Shown here one piece after another: positions 56,524 to 64,000 of a stretch of DNA of 64,000 nt. The notes beneath the pieces were generated by a model. The model was not told where the DNA came from and ran no database searches. It saw only the letters and a list, made by a program, of their open reading frames with translations. Numbering within the stretch: position 1 is the first letter of the stretch; each line of letters starts with the position of its first letter. Position numbers and translations under genes: made by a program. The DNA comes from Filosporella fistucella (Eukaryota > Ascomycota > Leotiomycetes > Helotiales), in contig JAQJZZ010000001.1 of assembly GCA_030077755.1 (NCBI GenBank), positions 1,674,001 to 1,738,000 on the forward strand, in the 5' to 3' direction.

Positions 56524-59405
56524 CTTGGCGCAAGTTCAATAACTTTCCGAGGCTTGGATACTTGCTTCTGATTTGGTTTGATGTCTACTTGACAGACGTG
56601 TTCCACGAAATGATGTGGCTAAAAGACTTGGAATTGTCGCTGTAGAGCTTGAAGGGCTATTTGGATTTGTTTGAAGTGCTATTCGAAGTATTGTTTGAAG
56701 TTGTGCTTAAAGCTGTTTTTTTTTGGAAGTTGTGCTTGAGGTTCTGCTTGAAGTTGTGTTTGATTTGGTAATTGCAAGAAGCAGACGAGGGAGAGGAGGT
56801 TTTCTTTTATACTTCCTACAAGCCCCATCTCAGACTACTTGGAATCATAGAGTAGGGAAGGAATCACAGTCTCCAAGGTTTCTTGAATCATCAGACTCAG
56901 GTTAGGTGGCATACTCAAATGGACGATTTGGAATAATTAACATCATTAATCTGTGATTCTCAATATAATATACGAATACCAAAGATATTTACGGCTTTTC
57001 TAGGATTTTTTCACAACGAAGTCAAGTTGGGGACAAGAAGGCAATGACACAATGTTCCAACTAGCTTGAATTTATTTTTCACACCGACTTTCCATATCTA
57101 TTTCTTGTCTTAATAATCGATTACGGAAAGATGGACTCTTGAATTGAGCGCCTGTAAGCATAGCACGAAAAAGAATGCTATTTGATATCAATTATAAATA
57201 AAATATGTGCGTAAGAAAAATTGGAAACTTCCTTTAATTCACTCTTATACAAATATTGAAGTCTGATCGTTAATATCTCAACATTACAGTTACTATTTAT
57301 TCTTCGATATAAGAAGTTTAATCAGAATTATAAGTGCTCATGAGCAGCTGTATAAAAGCCGTGTTATTGTGGTTTCCCTTATTTCCCCTTTCACTATTTT
57401 CTAGCCTATCATGTCCATTGGCCTATCATACAAGTTCCCTCTATCCCCAATGTTCATCCTAACATTTAATACCCCCATTCCTTCCATATATCGACCACAA
57501 GTGGCCTTGCTCATGTTGATCAAACAGCTGGACAACTGTGGAAACACGTCAGATAAATACCAAACCCTAGAGGAGCCTAGATGATAAATAGCGGGTATTA
57601 ATTAGACCGCTTTACATGATAATTGCATAGTGGGCATCTTGAAGGAGGTGTGCCGAGAAGTGACTTGTCCTCGAAGCCCTTATATTTGCAACCCTCTCTC
57701 AAGCATTGAACTATGATCGCGTTATCCATGACTATAGTATATTGATGGTTGACTTGTTGGATTTGGTAATTCGTTGGTTATTTTCTTCTTTTTGGAGTTG
57801 ATAAAGTTGTAAGTGGGTAGATATGTGGATGTGAGAGTTTTGAAGATGATGCTTATGAGAAAAGAAATTTGCACATTCTCCAGATTCCATATATAGACAT
57901 AGAAAGATAGTTGAGAGAGGTGGAATGTATGGCGGTGATTCATGACTACTATCAATATTGTATATAATATAGTATCGTTTGAACTATGAGAAGAGTTAGT
58001 GATTCAATAACGAGAGGTAGATGTGATTGAAATAGATTTTTCTTGCCACAATAACAATCACAAGAATTTTAAACAGTTGAATTTATTGTCATTTGGGCTG
58101 CTTCGCTGTCGCTAATTTGGTAGTGTAGTGATTGATTCCCTACGCTCCGGTACCTGACAACCAAAGAGAGGCTATCGCCTGATGACCCCGCCCCCTGAGT
58201 TAAGCGAGAGAGGTGATATCCGCTTCCATTGCAGACAGGCATCATTTGTGTTTAGGGATCACGAGGACGATTGAAAAGGAAATGATGCATCCCACGGCAA
58301 CATAAGTTATCGTATACCCGATTTCACATCTCAAACTACATCGCTGAAAATCCTATTTCACACTTTCCACACACCCTTTATCCTAGACCCCCTCATGCTG
58401 GGCTCCATCCTCAGTTCCTTCTCATAGTATCTACAAACCTATTCTCCTCCGCAAACTCATATATAATCTCTACAAGTGTGCGTAACATTCCATCCATCCA
58501 CAGGATTTCCAAGTCCCTCATAGCTGTGAGAAATGTCATCATCCCCTGAGGCAACATGTCTTTGAACATCGTTAGTGCCGTCTTAAGCCATGCGACCACC
58601 AATGACGACGAATGTCCTTCAAAGGGTTCTTGGGAAACTGCAATACAATTATATCCGGGATCTCAATGAACTCGTGACTGTATTTTATAATACACGAATT
58701 GCTTCCGATAAAGACATTTCACCTCTGCTCCCCTTCCCAGATATCAGCGTCTTCGTTTTCTTTGATGGTGTCATCCATGCATTTGATCCCTCCATCCTGA
58801 TCCCCCTCGGACGCCGTTTCAATTGACCACACCTGCTCCAATGTTTGGAGAGAAGTCTAAAGTCCCCTTTAGACATTCGTCCCAGCAGAGGCCTACGCAT
58901 GTATCATCGGTGTTTATGCAATGGTGGGTATCGCTGCTGATCTCTGTATGCGTGTCTTCGCGCCCACGCTTCTCTCCCAGATTCCCCGACTCAGGTTCGC
59001 CGCCTAGTGCTGGGCCTGATGGAGTGGAGGAACTGGGACTTCGAGAGGCTCGTGAAGTATGGCGGTGGTCCTCATTGATTGGAGTTGCTGAGTATTTCTT
59101 TCCTGCCTGAGGTATTAACTGCCGATTCGGTTTAAATCGCAACGGTCCCACCAAGTCAATCTCCCTTTAAATGCAAGACCACTCACAAACGAGTTGTAAC
59201 ACTCGTTCAAACCCGTCCAGAAGCACACAAAGGCCCCTCTTAGGTATATGATCCGAATCAATATCTGCCCTCATGAAGTTCTATGCTGATTATTGACTGC
59301 GGCATATAGTCCCAAAATTCTTCCATACATCTCTCAAACATCGCTCTCCACTCTATTTGCTGAGCGCCGCTTCCTTCAATACTGCTAGCGAGGTCTCTTG
59401 CCCCA
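56524..59405. other. long region without a firm gene
   Basis: 56646-56762 is a minisatellite-like tract. 56770-58400 is AT-rich and empty. 58411-59154 (minus strand) has a ladder of frames, one of which (58819-59154) reads Pro/Ser/Glu-rich like real protein, but no start, domain or splice model makes them one gene; it may be a remnant divergent from the kinase-like gene. Confidence 0.4.
56646..56762 (+). repeat. minisatellite-like TTTGAAGTTGTGCTTGA tract
   Basis: Units of about 12 bases built on GAAGTTGTGCTT or GAAGTGCTATT recur about eight times with small changes, interrupted by a T run near 56716-56724. Both strands lack a convincing coding use. Confidence 0.5.
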
Positions 59406-60401
59406 ATGGATTCACCAAAGAGTCTCACCCATCAAGTTATGGACAGTCAATTCGACCCCGAAAACTCATGGATAACTGTCATGTGTCGAGCCTCACGATT
59501 TCAGATTACTGTATCACTTAAAGATCTTCGCGGAAGCTGCTTTGAGCTAGAGTACTCCCAACTGGTTGCCAAAGTCGACGATATGGACAGTGGAGCTGAC
59601 GACGACTACGAGGCATTGTGTAGCTGGATTGTGGAACCATGCTTTCCTTACTTTCGAGAACGTGCAAAGCATGTACCTGAGGATCTCACTTTCGAAGCGT
59701 TCTACTATCCACCAACCTATCATCTGAAGCTTATGGTTTCAGCGTCTTCCCTTTACGCTAAGGGTACTCGAGATCGTCACATTATCAATCCTTTCGCTCT
59801 GATGATCCCGTCTCGAGACCTTCCACAATATCCACAAGTCTGTTTCTCAAAGGCATCAGATATCCAAATTGTCCCTGCGGTTACCGAAACCTATGACTAT
59901 TTGTCCGAAATCCCCCGAAAGGCCAGTATTGGCGATGGCACCATCAAGTTCTTTAAGCCCGCGCTTGACAAGAGCCAAATTATCAGAGAAATCGATATGC
60001 ATTCACGTATCCTTAATGCCGGTTTGAAGGGCAAGATTAGAGTGGCCAACTTTCACAGTATTGTGATATCCAAAGACGCTAAAATGACGATCGGCCTGCT
60101 GTTTGACTTTATACCCTCAATCGGCGAATCTTTGCAAAGTCGTCAATGCAAGATGGCCTCAGAACATCATGCAAAGTGGAAGCAGCAAGTTACAGCTATT
60201 GTTAAAGAACTGCATTCTCATGATATTTTGTGGGGTGATGTTCATCCTGGGAATATCGTCATCGATAAGAATTTCGATGCTTGGATTGTGGATTTCGGTG
60301 GTGGGTGGATTGAGGACTTTGTTGATCGCAAGAAAGCAGGTACAAAGGAAGGAGATTGGCAAAGGGTTCAAAGAATCTTCGAAGAATGGATTACTCGATA
60401 G
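59406..60401 (+). CDS. protein kinase-like protein, lineage-specific
   Basis: Single exon, 331 aa. The C-terminal half has a kinase-like catalytic core: HDILWGDVHPGNIVIDKN (catalytic loop, Asp278) and WIVDFGGGW (DFG, Asp296). A Lys in TIKFFKPA and a Glu in IIREIDMHS may be the Lys-Glu pair, but a clear Gly-rich loop is absent and the domain ends soon after DFG. It resembles the aminoglycoside-phosphotransferase-like or atypical fungal kinases that expand in Helotiales and other Pezizomycotina. The first 150 residues are not recognisable. Activity is possible because the catalytic residues remain. Confidence 0.75.
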   Translation: MDSPKSLTHQVMDSQFDPENSWITVMCRASRFQITVSLKDLRGSCFELEYSQLVAKVDDMDSGADDDYEALCSWIVEPCFPYFRERAKHVPEDLTFEAFYYPPTYHLKLMVSASSLYAKGTRDRHIINPFALMIPSRDLPQYPQVCFSKASDIQIVPAVTETYDYLSEIPRKASIGDGTIKFFKPALDKSQIIREIDMHSRILNAGLKGKIRVANFHSIVISKDAKMTIGLLFDFIPSIGESLQSRQCKMASEHHAKWKQQVTAIVKELHSHDILWGDVHPGNIVIDKNFDAWIVDFGGGWIEDFVDRKKAGTKEGDWQRVQRIFEEWITR

Positions 60402-61068
60402 GGGTGACCTAGACTGCCTTGCGGTGACCAGAAACCTCCTTTGCTAGACGGTTTGGCTCCCATGGTGACTCGGACGTCGTTTCCCCTATACTAGACGTCG
60501 TCGCCCTCAAGATAGCTTATAGATATATGCGACTTCCTAGTATAAGAATATATATAAGGGTACAAATTTCCCTTCAAATTTGATTATTCGCCTTCTTATT
60601 CCTCCTAATTCCCCAAGCTTCTTCTAAAGCTTTATTTCTATATATATTATCCTATTAGAGTTATGCGGTCGATTTGCAGGAATTACCAACTCGGAATTTG
60701 ACCAGGGAGTCTCTTCCTTGATGTATTCTCTCCCAATAGAAGGCGCTTCCTTGCTTCTCAATGCATATTGTTGCCCAGACGGTGATTTGAACTGGTGGGG
60801 TCGCATCAATATCGACCCTAATTGACGTTCCAGCCGCCCGCACATGGTCCTGACGGGGCAATTCGAGCTCCGAATTACTTGTTCTGTTGGTCAGTGCCGC
60901 ATTTAGCTGACGTTGGCCAATCCCCAGACAGTATCACCCCCAGCAAAGTTGGGAGGCTGGGAATGCGGCTCCGTTTTGCTGAGAGTGTGGTGCTGTCGAG
61001 ATTCCGGTATTATAACAGCTATATTATATTAAACTATCATGTATCAGTTATGTACTTTGGTAGCGGTT
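60402..61068. other. intergenic
   Basis: No firm gene; AT-rich after 60490. The minus-strand frames at 60624-60861 overlap in two phases and have no clear start. Confidence 0.4.
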
Positions 61069-61290
61069 TCAATGAAACAAACATTTCGATTCGAATTCCA
61101 TAATCTCAGGGTGATAATCATGCAGAAAATTTCTCCAAGGTGCGAGGAAAGCAGTAATTGTTAAAGTATACAACACTCCAAGTCCAAGAAATGCATTTCG
61201 ATATGTGGAATCATTTTTGTAGCACGGTGTTTGTGATTCCAAGCCAGCGGGCTCTCCGCCTTCGAGTTGCTGGTATCTAGTGTTGCTCAT
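61069..61290 (-). CDS. small single-TM protein, resembles the start of UstYa-like (DUF3328) proteins
   Basis: The ATG at 61290 gives about 73 residues: MSNTRYQQLEGGEPAG, a polar stretch, then one TM helix (FLGLGVLYTLTITAFLAPW) and a short tail. A Tyr-Gln-x-Leu-Glu start with a single TM is typical of the N-terminus of UstYa/DUF3328 oxidases, but the catalytic HxxHC motifs are not found downstream in any frame. It could be a truncated remnant or an unrelated small membrane protein. Confidence 0.4.
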   Translation of the reverse strand: MSNTRYQQLEGGEPAGLESQTPCYKNDSTYRNAFLGLGVLYTLTITAFLAPWRNFLHDYHPEIMEFESKCLFH

Positions 61291-61708
61291 TTTGCATAGT
61301 CGCAACAGTAAATATGATCAAGGGGTAGTTCAAGAGAATTTTGGATATATGTGAGTCGGATAGAGTTCTCGGACTCGGATTGGTCGGATATGATAGAGTT
61401 CGACGCATGAAGGGATGAAACGTAGACTACAGATGATAGATTAGCATTGCACATTATAGAGTTTGGGTTATTTCCAGTCTAGCATGTTTAAAAATTAGAG
61501 TTCGTCAGATGCCTCTGTCCTCACATGGCCATTGAGTCATAATTTCATCATGCTGTCTAAGGAAAATCCATGATGCAAATTATACAATTCTGAAATTTTG
61601 CGCGCTACCTTGTTTAAGTCTAGAATAATACATTCAAATCAAAATCAAACCTCCTCACTCCATCCTCCAATCCATCCAAGTATCCTCAATTGGTCTTTAG
61701 CTAGTCTT
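61291..61708. other. intergenic
   Basis: No gene seen; AT-rich flank between two minus-strand genes. Confidence 0.5.
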
Positions 61709-62783
61709 TCATCTTGGATTCAGAGCCAGAAATTCCGAGCATTCGTTATACATATCCCAGTCTATGCCTTTTAGGCTTTCTATATATGGTTCTTCATTCA
61801 GTTGAATGTCATCATCGTCTGAAATATCACTCTCGTCCTCGGTTACAATTCTTGCAACTAGTTCTGTCGGTTTTGTCCCATCGATTGATGCCTCACTGTC
61901 TCGGGCATTCCTGATCCCTCTTGAATTGAGGTCTGCAATGTCGATCAGCTGGATGGCCTTGATTTCTTCCGGTATCGTTTTCCCTTCTGTCGCCTTTGAA
62001 ATCTTGTCTTCTTTGTTTCCGTATACGATTTTGACCTCCATGAATTGGGCGGCCCAAACTTGCTCTCCGTTAAAGCCGCTACTGGTATTTGCCTGGCTAC
62101 TGTTATTGATGCTGGCTTTGGCCCCACCTTTGGCGACGTTGGGAACCCCTGAAGCAATAGCTCCAGCATCTACAGCGCCCTCGACTGAACCACCTGAAGA
62201 CCGAGCAACACCAATCTGTACATCACCATCCGTGACGAATTGTATTCCAGTGACCATCCAAATTTTTGGGGTGTTGAATTTATGTTTTCCTAACTTTCCT
62301 TTATATGAGATACTCGCTTGAGTTCGGATCCAGTCTCGCACTCCTTCCTGGGTCATGACTTCTTCCCTCATGAATGTCTCTGGTTTCTTGATCTTAAGTC
62401 TGCGACCAGACTTGCCTTCAAGAGTTGCAGTCACGGTTGCGTCTCGATGGCCTTCAGCTGTGAAAAGGTCGGAAAATTTTAAGGCTAGCGATGAGTCTCT
62501 GGAAACTGCGAAGGAAAGAGAAAATCCTCTGGCATCAGTCTGCTCTCGCCTTGTCCATTCTTGTATGTGCTGCTCGTATTTGGTCTGATTGAGACTGATT
62601 GCCATTAGTATATGCACATTATTTAATGCTGTTCACAACTCACCTCTCCCGATACTCGAAGCGTTTAGATTCAAGCCCATCGTCCGGATCTAGGGGATTG
62701 AGAAATAAACTTCCGAGACGTAAGTCTTCAGGATTGATTCCATGAGTGTAAGGGAGGAAACTGCGTTTCTGTTGTGGCGCCAT
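61709..62783 (-). CDS. candidate fungal gasdermin-like (RCD-1-like) protein
   Basis: Complement join(61709..62594, 62644..62783), 341 aa; one 49-nt intron (GTGAGT...AATCAG) with a CTAATG branch motif. The start is MAPQQKRSFLPYTHG at 62783. There is no signal peptide or TM. The stretch around residues 156-238 (KIWMVTGIQFVTDGDVQIG, then Gly/Ala-rich GGSVEGAVDAGAIASG, then GFNGEQVWAAQFMEVKIVYG) follows the pattern I know from fungal gasdermin-like cell-death proteins such as RCD-1: a VTG strand, a membrane-facing hairpin and a WAAQFMEVKI-type strand. A charged C-terminal part with an acidic run (DESDISDDDD) follows and could be an inhibitory tail. Assignment rests on pattern memory, so it is tentative. 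Confidence 0.5.
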
Positions 62784-64000
62784 AATTGTAGGAATTGATA
62801 GTACGATTTTTTTCTTTGAAACTCGGTGAGAGGTGAGAGAACTCCTGTCGACGATAATAAATAATACTGGAATGTTTCGACGAGTATGCCTCGAAGTGAA
62901 AAACAATCGATGCTCCAGGCTGCTCTTGGGGGCAGTGCGTCGCAATCCTGTCACAAACTCAGCCCTCGCCACCACCACATCTCGGTGAGCAACTCGAGCG
63001 CCACCTTGAACATTTTATGACCTGAAATGTATCTTTGCGCCAGCAGAATTGGCTCCAGCGCACACAGAGAAGAAAACCTGATATCGGAGTCGGTGTAAAT
63101 CAATATAGTAGTAACATTTGACTCCAAGTATTAGGAGGAGCTCTGGGTCAAATTACGGCTTGAAGGCGTCCGAGGGGAGCGCGACTTGACCCTAGTGGCA
63201 CAGCCTCCAAGCTTGCCTAACGAACTTTCCAGCTTCTGTAAATATGACGTTCAAGCCTATGATATACTAAGATCACGAAAACAACTATTACGAGCAAGAG
63301 AATAATTACCTTCATTTTTTTTTTAACTTACCTGCCTCTGGATCACCAATTATCCAGGGCTACGTCAACGCTATTGACAACGCCCGCGACAGGGCTTTAG
63401 CCTGCAATTGTGACTCTGCAGTTCAACAACGCCTCAGCGCTTGAGGTCAGCTGCGAGAGGAATTCTCCTTCAGCATTCAATTGGATCAAATAAGGGAGCA
63501 ATGAAGGAGGCTCGCCGACTTGCTCGTCTGCGGCTCTATCACAATTTGACCACAAATTTCACTGCCACCTCCTGCTGCCGCAATGCAAATGGCGCCGAAG
63601 TCTGCAGAATGACCACAAGTCACACAGGAGGTAAAAGGGTGAGTGTTACCTGTTCATCATTATCTTTCGCCGCAATTAAACCAGCGCTTTGCAACTCTGA
63701 ACGAGATTTCCGGCGGGTTTGAAAACAGAAGTATCTGATCTCATATGACAACGTCTCTAGGACTACGAAAGCTAGAGCGAAAAGCACAACCACAATTTCA
63801 GCATAGGCTCCAAACTACCAGGGTAGAACAAAGTTCAAGTCGCACCTCACGACCCCGTCAAGTATATTGGTGAGATTTTATCTACGAAACCCAGTGCCCC
63901 CTCGCCTGTATATCACTCAGCAAAGTCCTAAAAGCTCTATCTCGCAATTCGATGTCAAAGTCCCTCAAAACTTCTAGTGATGTTGTCGACGCTTTGTGGG
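62784..64000. other. intergenic to window end
   Basis: No supported gene. The plus-strand frame at 63441-63722 has an ATG but no recognisable features. Confidence 0.45.

Noticed and set aside
60661..61305. Full UstYa-like gene by splicing the 61069 frame to the 60661 frame
   Set aside because: No HxxHC motifs appear in any frame, and the possible intron is long and unsupported.

Overview
The window is nuclear DNA of a filamentous ascomycete (Pezizomycotina). The signs are many short introns (about 44-211 nt, mostly GTRAGT-like donors), Zn2Cys6 regulators, a HET-domain protein, a CFEM/Pth11-type receptor, a DUF3176 protein and a fungal GH31 alpha-glucosidase. The moderate GC and gene set fit Leotiomycetes (Helotiales, perhaps Sclerotiniaceae-like), but that placement is inference. 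Exon structures were rebuilt by hand from splice motifs, reading frame and protein-family logic.

Layout. 0-6.2 kb: a partial small membrane protein, a small Zn2Cys6 protein and a large transcription factor with a fungal regulatory domain but no visible zinc cluster. 6.4-10 kb: an MFS permease divergent from a DapA-family lyase, possibly one catabolic module. 11-13 kb: two small single-pass membrane proteins with PPxY motifs; a third lies at 30.7-31.3 kb. 13-16 kb has no gene I can support. 16.3-17.2 kb: the standout, an eight-repeat secreted peptide precursor. 18.1-20.2 kb: an LtrA-like membrane protein. 22-23.5 kb: an acidic VEE-repeat protein built of phase-0 exons. 25-27 kb: amidase. 28.3-29 kb: an orphan CDH-type cytochrome. 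33.4-36.4 kb: secreted GH31 alpha-glucosidase. 37.9-40.3 kb: DUF3176 protein. 41.1-43.2 kb: HET protein. 44.7-47.4 kb: two members of a Cys-containing MCxxY family. 48.4 kb: GrpB-like protein. 50.3-53.9 kb: CFEM/Pth11 receptor followed by a Zn2Cys6 regulator. 54.5-55.2 kb: secreted low-complexity repeat protein. 59.4-62.8 kb: a kinase-like protein, a small TM protein and a protein resembling fungal gasdermins (RCD-1 type).

The most exciting system is the precursor at 16310-17176. After a signal peptide it carries eight copies of an 18-residue peptide, GFIIGKPSFPGGGLHRTG. The first seven are followed by Lys-Arg and the last ends exactly at the stop codon. The short pieces in front of the copies are whole X-Ala/X-Pro dipeptides, or end in Arg. 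This is the layout of an alpha-factor-type pheromone precursor (Kex2, Kex1, Ste13 processing), but the peptide is not the WCGRPGQPC-type pheromone and no UstYa-type tailoring gene lies nearby. It is a candidate undescribed peptide hormone or Kex2-processed RiPP.

The right third (HET protein, kinase-like protein, gasdermin-like protein) has the flavour of a fungal self/non-self recognition neighbourhood, but that link is inference.
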